Shown here: positions 45,859 through 54,368 of the stretch, one piece after another
How the letters are laid out: each line of letters starts with the position of its first letter
Numbering within the stretch: position 1 is the stretch's first letter
Origin: Gammaproteobacteria bacterium
GTDB lineage: Bacteria; Pseudomonadota; Gammaproteobacteria; Pseudomonadales; Pseudohongiellaceae
Direction: 5' to 3'
NCBI GenBank assembly: GCA_021773355.1
Contig: JAJFKE010000047.1
Coordinates: 62,001 to 126,000 of the forward strand
DNA length: 64,000 bases
Translations under genes and position numbers: made by a program
The notes under the pieces: generated by a model
Database searches by the model: none
Told to the model about the DNA's origin: nothing
The model's input: only the letters and a program-made list of their open reading frames with translations

Positions 45859-48225
45859 TCAATTTAGAATAGTTATCTGGCCCACAGAACAGTTCAGAAT
45901 TATGTGATTGGCCTTCAAGCAGGATTCGAAGCGCTGCTCTCCGCATCCGATGGCAGCGGGTATTCCAAATTCCGCGCAACGTATGGCCATATGAGAATTC
46001 GCACCTCCAAACTTAGTAATAAGACCTGCAATCGGTTGAGCGAAAATCCAATCGTAGCCCGGGTCAGCATTTTCAATCAGGACAATCTTGCCTTTTAAGT
46101 CTGGAGCTGACTGACGTGAATCAAGTTTCACTATCTCGGCACTAGCTTTCGATGACGTAACAAAGTTTGGTTGACTCATCTGAAAAGGCACTACGTATAC
46201 CCCAGCTTCATCAAACAATATCTGCGGCAGGCGAATAGCTGATGTCAGAACATTACGCCCAGCGTGGTACTCAGATATTTCCCGTAAATGCTCTTCAATA
46301 GGCTTTCCTGTGCTACTGGAGGCAACATCGAGCAAGTCATCGATTGGCACATGCGACATCTCCTCGCGGCTAAGTCCATATTGCTCTCCCAAGTGCGCGA
46401 TCGATTCGAGTATAGCGCTAATGGAACGAGTAAAGACAAACTTGCCGTACTCACGTCCCGCAATAGCTGCTGAACAATAGTTGACCAAACCTTCTGCATC
46501 AATTCCAGCAAAGTTCTCATTTTGTAGAAGCACATCAAGCGCCTCGCGTTGTCTAGGGTTTATGGAGAATGCTTCAATCTGTTCCATCTCTTCAGTGTGA
46601 TCCATCTCTAGTGAACCAAAGACTTCTATCTGATCATAGCGTGGAGAGAGGATATCGTAGGTTCCCGGCCGCAAATGTCCATAGCGGGACATGAAAGATT
46701 CACTCGAAATAGAGCCGTCTTGTAGCGAGTGCATATCTTCACGCAGGTCTCCCGCTATGGTGCGCACACCCCTTAACATCAAAGCAATATCATCATCTGA
46801 AAACACACCTCGGACTACCAGCGACCGTAGCAATGTGTGTGCGATGAAGCCATGGCGCGCTAGCACCGAAAAGGGTACTGTACCCAAACTAATGCAATCC
46901 TCAATTAGCCTATACAAACCGGCTAGACCGGAATCAACCGACTGAATCGGCTGTTCGACTAGCTTCTCCACTTTAGCCAGTGCCCTCGCAATACTCCCTT
47001 TTCCGATACCTTCTAGTAGAGGAACGGTAAGCTTCCGAAGTAGTTCGCGAAACAGAGTCCGTTCTTCAGCGGTGAGCACAGCACTAAGGCGATCTAGCTT
47101 GGTATCAATATCAAAACTAAAGGTAGTAATAGCCACCTCAAATTCTATCTTGTCATGCAACTCAGGATGTTGGCGCAATTCTCCTACCCATGCGTCGACT
47201 AACTTTTCCGCAACGGAAGAAGGAAGCAGCGCCGGCAGATAGGAGTGAAAACTGAGCCGGGTATCAATAAAAGGTTGGCCTGCCAACGAAACCATCAACG
47301 GTTGCCCAGAAGGCACTGAGTATCCCATCGATTTACGTGCTATGCGCCAAGCGTTGTCCGTTAAGAGCTTTTGATATAGTGATCTCGCTAGCGCTCGTGG
47401 TGCTCGCCCAATTATTTCAGCTGGATTCCAGTCCGGCATTTGACCCAGAACTGTAGTCTTGCCATAAATTCCATGTGCTTGTTGAAAGCGTCGACACACA
47501 AATGCCTGAATGCCTAGCAGCTCAGCATCTATACGTTTTGAAAGAGCACGGTCCCAATTGGATTTCGTTGTTATTGGCCGTACCTGGAAAAGCCATGGCT
47601 GCAAGTCCGCGTCTATTGCGAATTCGATATCCAAAAATTGGCTGTTCAAAACTTGCTCTAGTTCGTTCACTGCTGCCATCAACTTAACAAACCGAGAGGA
47701 TCGCAATTTCTCTGTGGTACCACGGTAAATGTAAAGCGTTCGATTTGCATTCTCGCCCACCCCTGCAGTGACAGAATTCGTAAGGCCAGAAATGTCATCA
47801 TAATTGATGACATAATAAGGTGCGCCGCTGCTCAGCTCGTGTGTAAATATCACACCGCTCATCGTGCTGTCTTCGATCATAAGCTGAAAAATTACTTCAT
47901 TTTGTTCTGAGTTATTTTCCTTAATGGAGTAACTGCTAAGCACTTTGTGTGCGGCATCAAAAAGCTCTTCAGGGTTTTTTGAAGAAACACGCATAATCGA
48001 TTCATAAGCCCCCGCGTTACTTGATTCTGCACTATCTTCACCAAACGCAGAAGAACGAACAATCAGCGGTTGAACCCCGAAGTTGGCAGACACTAATGAC
48101 GCCAAATCTACCGGCGAAGTTCTTCTTAGTTCTTCTGCGTTAATAGCTATTAGGGGTGGTATCTTGAATCCGACTAGCTTGTCTTCAAGATTTAATAACA
48201 TTTGTGCTTTTGTCTTACTACTCAT
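45859..48225 (-). CDS. PEP-synthase-like kinase, probable L-glutamine kinase (Cj1418 homologue)
   Basis: 788 residues. The N-terminus carries an ATP-grasp-like domain with VRSSAFGEDSAESSNAGAYES at about 56-76 (quoted in part: VRSSAFGEDSAESSNAG). The C-terminal swivelling domain has GGANSHMAIRCAEFG with the candidate phosphorylated His745. This is the architecture of Cj1418, which phosphorylates the amide nitrogen of L-glutamine with ATP, the first step to the phosphoramidate donor. PEP synthase has extra substrate domains absent here. The cluster context is strong, but the substrate is inferred. Confidence 0.8.
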   Translation of the reverse strand: MSSKTKAQMLLNLEDKLVGFKIPPLIAINAEELRRTSPVDLASLVSANFGVQPLIVRSSAFGEDSAESSNAGAYESIMRVSSKNPEELFDAAHKVLSSYSIKENNSEQNEVIFQLMIEDSTMSGVIFTHELSSGAPYYVINYDDISGLTNSVTAGVGENANRTLYIYRGTTEKLRSSRFVKLMAAVNELEQVLNSQFLDIEFAIDADLQPWLFQVRPITTKSNWDRALSKRIDAELLGIQAFVCRRFQQAHGIYGKTTVLGQMPDWNPAEIIGRAPRALARSLYQKLLTDNAWRIARKSMGYSVPSGQPLMVSLAGQPFIDTRLSFHSYLPALLPSSVAEKLVDAWVGELRQHPELHDKIEFEVAITTFSFDIDTKLDRLSAVLTAEERTLFRELLRKLTVPLLEGIGKGSIARALAKVEKLVEQPIQSVDSGLAGLYRLIEDCISLGTVPFSVLARHGFIAHTLLRSLVVRGVFSDDDIALMLRGVRTIAGDLREDMHSLQDGSISSESFMSRYGHLRPGTYDILSPRYDQIEVFGSLEMDHTEEMEQIEAFSINPRQREALDVLLQNENFAGIDAEGLVNYCSAAIAGREYGKFVFTRSISAILESIAHLGEQYGLSREEMSHVPIDDLLDVASSSTGKPIEEHLREISEYHAGRNVLTSAIRLPQILFDEAGVYVVPFQMSQPNFVTSSKASAEIVKLDSRQSAPDLKGKIVLIENADPGYDWIFAQPIAGLITKFGGANSHMAIRCAEFGIPAAIGCGEQRFESCLKANHIILNCSVGQITILN

Positions 48226-48236
48226 TTACCAATAAT

Positions 48237-49214
48237 CTAGTATTTGAAACCTGGTTTTGATGGAAGCAAACCATAACAGTCGGCTTCATATTGGTTCGCG
48301 TGCTCCATCAGCAAGTCAAAATATTCTTCTCTTACTTCAGATCGAAATTTCTCTAATTTAGTCAATCTTTCCTGCTCATCAATCTTTCTGGGAAACCTTG
48401 CGAGCTTCAGTTTTTCTCTTGTATGGTTTGTGCAGTCAACATTAAGGAAATCGCATATCTTTTCTAACTCAGAATTAGGACTTACACAGAATTCTTCAAA
48501 TCTGAAAATATGAATTCCACTTTGATCTTCTGCTGACCTGTAGGAATCAACAGCCCTAGTGAGTAAATTAGTTGCAATCCTTATACATTTTTCCATTGGG
48601 TTTAGACCCTGGAGTTCACCTGAAAAACCTGCTGCATACCAAGGATACTGCTCTACTTCGCCTTGCACGATCAACGAGAACCCTGTTGGATCACCGTTAA
48701 ATCTCTCACCCCAACCACGTGTCCACCAAGAAAAAATCGTATCAATAGGATGCCGCCATAAAGAAAGCATCTTGTAATTTAAATCAAGAGCGCTAAGCTG
48801 CTTAAGATTAACTAGGAAATCATGAGATTGGAATGGTAGGTAGTTTTCACTACTTCTGCAGATATCAACAACTTTTGGACCTTCGGGCGCGCTCAGTCGC
48901 TCAATGTAAATATTAGGATCCTTAAAGTTCTCTATCCCAGTTTGATCACTCGGCCGGAAATTTACATTTCTGGACAAATGTAAGTTATAGCTACGCTCAT
49001 TCAAATGAATTCTCACAAAAGATTTCGCGTATTGAATGTTTAGTCCATCCAGCGACAATCCAGATACAATCAGTTCAAGTTCTGTAGAGAATTGTATTTG
49101 TTCCATCTTAGTTAGAGAGGGAATAATCCCACTGAATGCTGATTTACCGCAGCGAGTTATGCCGTCAATGAATACCAGCGGCAGAGCTATATCTTCTTGT
49201 AATCCAAAATTCAT
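48237..49214 (-). CDS. Sulfotransferase-fold protein, candidate phosphoramidate or sulfo transferase
   Basis: 325 residues. DGITRCGKSAFS at 17-28 is a P-loop-like 5'-phosphosulfate-binding segment, and LWRHPIDTIFSWW and FRFEEFCVSP are further blocks typical of sulfotransferases. It lies 11 bases before the L-glutamine kinase gene, so the two are probably co-transcribed. Known sulfotransferases use PAPS; the predicted 3'-phospho-CDP-amidate made by the next genes is a PAPS-like nucleotide. It could therefore transfer phosphoramidate to the glycan, or sulfate if PAPS is used. No membrane segment is evident. The dual possibility cannot be settled here. Confidence 0.72.
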   Translation of the reverse strand: MNFGLQEDIALPLVFIDGITRCGKSAFSGIIPSLTKMEQIQFSTELELIVSGLSLDGLNIQYAKSFVRIHLNERSYNLHLSRNVNFRPSDQTGIENFKDPNIYIERLSAPEGPKVVDICRSSENYLPFQSHDFLVNLKQLSALDLNYKMLSLWRHPIDTIFSWWTRGWGERFNGDPTGFSLIVQGEVEQYPWYAAGFSGELQGLNPMEKCIRIATNLLTRAVDSYRSAEDQSGIHIFRFEEFCVSPNSELEKICDFLNVDCTNHTREKLKLARFPRKIDEQERLTKLEKFRSEVREEYFDLLMEHANQYEADCYGLLPSKPGFKY

Positions 49215-49250
49215 TAAATCTATTCTATGAAAAGCTCGATTTCTTTAGAC

Positions 49251-50054
49251 TCACCACTCACCCCAACCTCCATCCACTGCCATATTTTGTCCTGTAACAT
49301 ATTTGGACAAGTCACTGGCCAGAAAGGCAACCGCCCCTCTAAAGTCGTCTTCCGTTGCCATACGCCCCATTGGAGTTCTGGCCACATAGCGCTCGACGAA
49401 CGATTTCGACTGATCCCTGAACACTCCTCCTGGTGAAATAGCGTTGACTCGCACGTCGGGGGCGATAGTGGTAGCCAGCCAACGGGTCAGTTGAATAAGC
49501 CCACCCTTGCTGGCTCCATAGGCGGCTGGATTGCCCATGGATGTGCCCTCATACAACCGCCAATCGGGGCCATGTTCACCATAGATAGAGCCGATATTGA
49601 TGATATTGCCGCCCTCTGCCGCCCGCAGGCTAGGGGTGAAGGCCTGGCATAGATGAAATGCGGCGGTCAAGTTGACCTCCATCGCTCGACGCCAAGTACC
49701 CAACGTTTGTTCCTCGAAGGGAACAACCCAGCCCTCAAGATCAGCAGTACCCACAAAAGCAGCATTATTGATGAGGATATTAAGCCCCCCGCCGTCTCCC
49801 TTCGCTGCCGAGATCATCGCTAAGCGTTCCTGTTCAGATTCTAAATCACACTCCAAAGACTCGCTTCTCGTTTGCCACTTCTCGCGCAGTTCATGTCTCA
49901 ATGGTTCGAAATTAGAACCAGGTCGGTCAACCAGTAGCAAATCAGCCCCTAATTCAGCAAGTGTATCGGCCATCATGCGCCCTAGGTGGCCGGTGGCTCC
50001 GGTGATAAGTGCCCGACGACCACTCAAATCCATCAATTGTTTTAATGTAGTCAC
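49251..50054 (-). CDS. PtmA-like short-chain dehydrogenase
   Basis: 267 residues from a GTG that overlaps the upstream stop as GTGA. Rossmann motif ITGATGHLGRMMADTL, NINGSIYGE-like region IINIGSIYGEHGP and the catalytic YGASKGG, ending with AVDGGWGEW. It matches PtmA-like SDRs of legionaminic acid/flagellin glycosylation clusters, and sits directly after the ptmB-like gene as in Campylobacter. Its exact reaction in those pathways is not firmly settled; a role in preparing the glucosamine precursor is proposed. It precedes the sulfotransferase-like gene by 36 bases. Confidence 0.82.
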   Translation of the reverse strand: MTTLKQLMDLSGRRALITGATGHLGRMMADTLAELGADLLLVDRPGSNFEPLRHELREKWQTRSESLECDLESEQERLAMISAAKGDGGGLNILINNAAFVGTADLEGWVVPFEEQTLGTWRRAMEVNLTAAFHLCQAFTPSLRAAEGGNIINIGSIYGEHGPDWRLYEGTSMGNPAAYGASKGGLIQLTRWLATTIAPDVRVNAISPGGVFRDQSKSFVERYVARTPMGRMATEDDFRGAVAFLASDLSKYVTGQNMAVDGGWGEW

Positions 50055-50764
50055 AGTTTCTTCGCTCTCTTTGTCATCAAAAACTCGGCTATTTCGAAAT
50101 CCAACAAAGTGTCGATATCAATTGCGCGCTCTACAGGGACATGGACCGCCTGTACTCGACCGGCAAAGATAGATTGATGAGAGAGCACGAAGGTGGGGTT
50201 GGCGACATAAACCAAAGTAGTCATATCATATACCACTGGGACATCTTGCCGTCGGCTAACTTCAGATTGGGACGGGTTGACCAAACAAACGGTACCATCT
50301 AGATTTTGTTTGACCATGTTGAAGTGAGGATTACGATAAGCGTCGGTAATCGCCACCACGACATCTGCATCTCCCTTTTCGAATTCATTGATGCAATTTT
50401 CGATATCTTCGGGTGATCGTAGCGGGCCTGTAGTCGGTATTGAAACCATAACATCAGGCAAGAATCCATCAATGTTCTGAAGATAATTAAGCGCATGCTG
50501 CCAAGCTAACCACTCAGCACTAGTGTCACCAGCCAGTTCAGCCGGACGCATAAAAGGCACTTCGGCGCCGTATTCGAGTGCGACATTTGCTATCTCTTGG
50601 CAATCGGTCGAAACAAGCACGCGCCCTATTCGCTTAACAGCTTTTGCATGTTCAATAGACCATGCAATCAATGGCTTTCCAGCTAAAGGACGGATATTTT
50701 TTCCCGGCAATCCTTTCGACCCTCCCCGCGCAAAAATCCACGATACAATATTCACTACTTTCAA
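50051..50764 (-). CDS. CMP-legionaminate cytidylyltransferase-like (PtmB/LegF family)
   Basis: 237 residues. WIFARGGSKGLPGKNIRPL is the CTP-binding loop of acylneuraminate cytidylyltransferases, and FMRPAELAGDTS is the acceptor-side block. Its position after the leg genes and before ptmA identifies it as the likely CMP-legionaminate synthetase. The TTG start overlaps the upstream stop as TTGA; a GTG nine bases later is also possible, so the N-terminus is uncertain. CMP activation is needed before transfer of the nonulosonate to the glycan. Confidence 0.86.
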   Translation of the reverse strand: MKVVNIVSWIFARGGSKGLPGKNIRPLAGKPLIAWSIEHAKAVKRIGRVLVSTDCQEIANVALEYGAEVPFMRPAELAGDTSAEWLAWQHALNYLQNIDGFLPDVMVSIPTTGPLRSPEDIENCINEFEKGDADVVVAITDAYRNPHFNMVKQNLDGTVCLVNPSQSEVSRRQDVPVVYDMTTLVYVANPTFVLSHQSIFAGRVQAVHVPVERAIDIDTLLDFEIAEFLMTKRAKKL

Positions 50765-51792
50765 CCCACTCCCACAGTATGAGAGATTTTTAAATGTACT
50801 CTGCTGCTGACGTTTGCTGCTTGTCTTGTCGCTTCAATCACCCGCAATACGTTTAGCCCATCCTCACCACTCACAGCGGGCCTCGTATTCTGTTCTATGC
50901 TAGATATAAAATCTTTCCATTCATGACGATAACTCTCATCAAGGACCGTTTGACGCCTAAAAACCTCCTGCCATTGCCGCTCGTCTCTACCAAGTGACTC
51001 AATCGTACCTGCAATCCCATTCCATCTTAAATTCCCTTTTTCTCCGATCGCGGTGCAAACCCGGGTTTTATCTGATCGAATCAAGTCTAAACTGAGCGAA
51101 GATATCAGTGGTTTCTTATTCATTTTCGGCGAAAAGCACACTATAAGATGTACAGTATCTTCTACATCGATTTCCAGATCACTTTGTTTGCTTATCGAAG
51201 CCTGTACCCAACTCACATCACCAAATATCCACTGCAAATAGTCTATTTCGTGACTCAGCTCAAGCAGTGCTCCTCCGCCAAGCGCACGTTGTGCTGATAC
51301 ACTTTGTCGATAATCCGTTCCCGGTCTCCAGGACGGTAAATACTGTCCAGCTTCACTTCGGACAGAATACAAATCACCAAGCACTCCTTCGTCCAACATC
51401 GATTTGAATTTTTGTAAACAGGGCAAGTACCTCAAATTATATCCTGTGGCCAATACTATGTTGATATTGCGACAGGTATCTAGCAAGTCATCGACACCTA
51501 CCACAGAATCAGATAACGGCTTCTCGATTAACAAATGCACACCGGCCTTAGCCAGAGGCATTGCAACTGAAAGATGGAGGGTTGCTGGATTGGCAATCAC
51601 CGCAATCTGCGGTGAAAACTTAAGTGCCTCAACTATCGAGGAAAAAATATGGTCAGCTCCTTCAGGCAAAGTAGAGTCTGCTTTGTGTCGTAATACCCCA
51701 ATCTCGGCTAGAGGCAGCATCTCTCGTGCCAAACGCAGATGGCGCTTACCAATACTACCGAGACCGACAATTAAAATCCGACTAATCAACAC
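50761..51792 (-). CDS. Gfo/Idh/MocA oxidoreductase (PtmF-like position)
   Basis: 343 residues from a GTG. VGLGSIGKRHLRL is the Rossmann motif and LLIEKPLSDSV holds the EKP motif. GGGALLELSHEIDYL lies in the active-site half. It lies between the HisF2-like and PtmB-like genes, where Campylobacter legionaminic-acid clusters carry an oxidoreductase called PtmF, so a role in precursor supply is plausible. The overlap with HisF2 is seven bases. The substrate is inferred; other sugar oxidation steps are possible. Confidence 0.75.
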   Translation of the reverse strand: MLISRILIVGLGSIGKRHLRLAREMLPLAEIGVLRHKADSTLPEGADHIFSSIVEALKFSPQIAVIANPATLHLSVAMPLAKAGVHLLIEKPLSDSVVGVDDLLDTCRNINIVLATGYNLRYLPCLQKFKSMLDEGVLGDLYSVRSEAGQYLPSWRPGTDYRQSVSAQRALGGGALLELSHEIDYLQWIFGDVSWVQASISKQSDLEIDVEDTVHLIVCFSPKMNKKPLISSLSLDLIRSDKTRVCTAIGEKGNLRWNGIAGTIESLGRDERQWQEVFRRQTVLDESYRHEWKDFISSIEQNTRPAVSGEDGLNVLRVIEATRQAANVSSRVHLKISHTVGVG

Positions 51793-52613
51793 ACGTCTAT
51801 CGTTTGATTAGAAACAGAATTACTTAGAAGCTTGTCAACATCAGGCCAGTTCGCCAATTCGACCCCGGAGGAAAGCAAGGACAACCTTGCTTGCTTCAGA
51901 CCGTCTCCTACAAAATTAAATAGATGCGCTGTGGCCACCGCATCGACCCTTTCATCAGATAGCCCAGCCACAAGATGGGAAGCGTTCCCTGCGCCGCCGG
52001 CAAGTATAATCGGAACCGACCAAGTTGCTGGCAGTTGATCTAATAGTGCAAGGTCATACCCCTGCCCTGTGCCATCGCGCTCCACTGAATTCACATACCA
52101 CTCGCCAATCTCATCGCAACTGAGTCGCTGTAATTCTTCTGACGCCACGCTATTCAACGCGCGCGTGCCGGAATCAACCAATATCTGGTAATCACCACCT
52201 AGTGAGCGTTTTAGATCCAGGGAGCCCACCACACATTGTTGACCAAACTCTTGGGACAAGTTTTTCAATAATTCGGTATTACTGAATACAGGCGTATTAA
52301 CAACCACTTTGTCAGCACCAGACCTAAGTAAGCGTCGCGCCTGATCAACGGATCGCAGTCCACCACCGGCAGCTATTGGTATGAAGCATCCGTGAGTAAG
52401 CGCCTCGAGAGTTTTACAAAACGCACTCAGGTTTCGCTCGCCTCTGGAGACATCCAACACCACTAACTCATCTATAAAAAAAGAGATATGAGCAAAATTA
52501 TAATTTTTTTGCAGCCAAGTTAAATCACCTACTTTCTGTAATCGAAAATTGCGACTGAGCATGAATTGCCCATCGTCATACAACAAGGTAAACAGAATGC
52601 GTTTCTTTAGCAT
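51786..52613 (-). CDS. HisF-like partner of the acetamidino amidotransferase (HisF2)
   Basis: 275 residues, a TIM barrel like imidazole glycerol phosphate synthase subunit HisF. Numbering matches HisF at the N-terminus, but position 11, the catalytic Asp in HisF, is Leu (segment ILFTLLYDDG), while the other phosphate-site regions such as SVERDGTGQGYD remain. Loss of that residue suggests it no longer makes histidine precursors and instead channels ammonia to the neighbouring WbpG/PseA-like protein. It starts four bases after hisH2. The same trio forms acetamidino sugars in Pseudomonas and Legionella. Confidence 0.86.
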   Translation of the reverse strand: MLKKRILFTLLYDDGQFMLSRNFRLQKVGDLTWLQKNYNFAHISFFIDELVVLDVSRGERNLSAFCKTLEALTHGCFIPIAAGGGLRSVDQARRLLRSGADKVVVNTPVFSNTELLKNLSQEFGQQCVVGSLDLKRSLGGDYQILVDSGTRALNSVASEELQRLSCDEIGEWYVNSVERDGTGQGYDLALLDQLPATWSVPIILAGGAGNASHLVAGLSDERVDAVATAHLFNFVGDGLKQARLSLLSSGVELANWPDVDKLLSNSVSNQTIDVC

Positions 52614-52617
52614 GAGC

Positions 52618-53235
52618 TCAGTATTCTAGGAAATTTTTTAACAATTTTAAGCCGTTAGTTTGACTTTTTTCAGGATGAAATTGCGACGCAAAAATGTTTT
52701 CATTCTCGTAGGCCGCTAAAAAGGTCTCACCATAGTCACATAGCCCAGCGTGGCCCGGCAGACCGTCAGCTAGCAATCGAAAAGAATGCACAAAATAGAA
52801 ATAGGCAGATGACGATATGCCCTTAAAAAGAAAACTTCGACTCTCACTACGCACTTGATTGAAACCAATATGTGGCACTTTCAATCTGCCCATCGCTTCA
52901 ACAGCAAAGCGCTCTACATTTGCGGGAATTAGCCCTAAGCCTGCAGTTTCACCATCTTCCGCACCGAAATTAGCCAGGAGTTGCATTCCTAGGCAGATCC
53001 CGAGTATCTTGCGCCCTCGACCTTTAACAGCCTCTACTATAGCTTCGTCTATATGGCTGGTGCGTAGCGCCTCCATAGCTTTACGAAACGATCCGACACC
53101 TGGAAGAATCAACACATCAGCCTGTGCGATTTCCTTCGGATCCGAACTTACAATCACATCGTAACCTAGATATCGCAGTGCACTTCGAACTGACCAAAGA
53201 TTCCCAATGCCACAATCTACAATAATGACAGACAT
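52618..53235 (-). CDS. HisH-like glutamine amidotransferase (HisH2)
   Basis: 205 residues. GICLGMQ holds the nucleophile Cys81, FVHSFR and ASQFHPEKS hold the His and Glu of the class I triad. It would hydrolyse glutamine and pass ammonia through the HisF2 barrel to the acetamidino-forming enzyme. It is not interpreted as a histidine-biosynthesis gene because the other his genes are absent and it lies between the amidotransferase and hisF2. An ordinary HisH is the alternative. It starts with ATG, eight bases after the upstream stop. Confidence 0.88.
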   Translation of the reverse strand: MSVIIVDCGIGNLWSVRSALRYLGYDVIVSSDPKEIAQADVLILPGVGSFRKAMEALRTSHIDEAIVEAVKGRGRKILGICLGMQLLANFGAEDGETAGLGLIPANVERFAVEAMGRLKVPHIGFNQVRSESRSFLFKGISSSAYFYFVHSFRLLADGLPGHAGLCDYGETFLAAYENENIFASQFHPEKSQTNGLKLLKNFLEY

Positions 53236-53243
53236 ATTAATAA

Positions 53244-54368
53244 TTACGACACTGTAAACCGGGGCTTCCAGTAACCATCGAATTTTTCGAACAGGTCTTT
53301 GTTTGCAAATTTATCAAGCGTTGCATCAAACTCAACTCGACTGATCTGATAATAATCGAGGTATGTCTCCAGATATTCGTGCGGATACTGTCCATCATAG
53401 AGATTCACCAAATTCACCGCCTGCTGTCTATCCATTGCACCACGACGAACTTCGATACTTGCATCTTGGTTGGCACGCCCAAACCCGAATTTTAGATACA
53501 TAAAATAAGTATGAAGTGCATACAAAGCCTGATCGTTCTGAGAAAAATTAGTAAAAGTTCCAGCGTTAGAACTTTCCGCTTCTTTTAAACCACAGTGCTC
53601 CTTAGCAACTAAATAATTTCTATAAGGATCCCAATTTTCAAAATAGGACCAGTGAGTAATGTCCATTGGCGTCTCTTGCAGTTCTTTATCGCTAGGGAAT
53701 CGGAAGAAAAATAATTCTGACTCAGGTAATCCAGATTCCCTGAGCGCTTTTTCATGCCCTCCCTCAAGATAAACTTTCTTCATGTAATTCACATCATAGA
53801 TTGGATTTTTATCTGTTTCAGTTGTGCCACCGTACTCCACCTCGCCATCCTCTCCGTAAAATATCAATCCAAGCCCTAGTTTGTTAGCCATACGAATTAC
53901 GCCCGCTTGTATCGCAATCAGCCACCCATAGTACGGGAACCCCATTTCAAATAGGCCGACTCGGTTAAGTACTCGCATAGCTTCTTGGGCTGGATTCACT
54001 GTAATGTGGTTATACCCACTTGCAACAAATGCTTTTAGGTTTTGCTCCCCAAGTTCAAGTGCAAGTGCAGGCGTAACGGTTAAGGCGAGCGGATTCATGC
54101 CGTATTTATGCTTCAAATTGTAAGCAACGTAGGAGCCATCTTTACCTCCGCTAACTGGCACCAGGCAATCAAAAGCACCATCGATGCGACGATGTTTGTC
54201 CAGCAATTGTTCCAGTTCTTTTTGTCGGGATTCCCAATCAAGCGATTTCTTCTTCTCTGTCCACACACACGCGTTACAAAAACCCTTCGCATCGAATGAG
54301 ATGCGTGGCCGCGTTGACATCGACAAGCAATTGCTACACCAATGTAAATTTTCGGCGGCCGTGCTCAA
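53244..54368 (-). CDS. N-acetyl sugar amidotransferase (WbpG/PseA family)
   Basis: 374 residues. Cys11, Cys14, Cys31 and Cys34 look like a zinc knuckle, and the ATP-pyrophosphatase loop SGGKDGS lies at 73-79. It uses ammonia from the HisH2/HisF2 pair to convert an N-acetyl to an N-acetimidoyl (acetamidino) group. In a legionaminic-acid locus the likely product is 5- or 7-acetamidino-legionaminic acid. The TTG follows the ptmE stop directly (TAATTG), with an AAGG seven bases upstream. The modified position cannot be read from sequence. Confidence 0.9.
   Translation of the reverse strand: MSTAAENLHWCSNCLSMSTRPRISFDAKGFCNACVWTEKKKSLDWESRQKELEQLLDKHRRIDGAFDCLVPVSGGKDGSYVAYNLKHKYGMNPLALTVTPALALELGEQNLKAFVASGYNHITVNPAQEAMRVLNRVGLFEMGFPYYGWLIAIQAGVIRMANKLGLGLIFYGEDGEVEYGGTTETDKNPIYDVNYMKKVYLEGGHEKALRESGLPESELFFFRFPSDKELQETPMDITHWSYFENWDPYRNYLVAKEHCGLKEAESSNAGTFTNFSQNDQALYALHTYFMYLKFGFGRANQDASIEVRRGAMDRQQAVNLVNLYDGQYPHEYLETYLDYYQISRVEFDATLDKFANKDLFEKFDGYWKPRFTVS

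Noticed and set aside
51786..53235. hisF and hisH read as histidine biosynthesis genes.
   Set aside because: HisF lacks Asp11, no other his genes are present, and both flank a WbpG/PseA-type amidotransferase.
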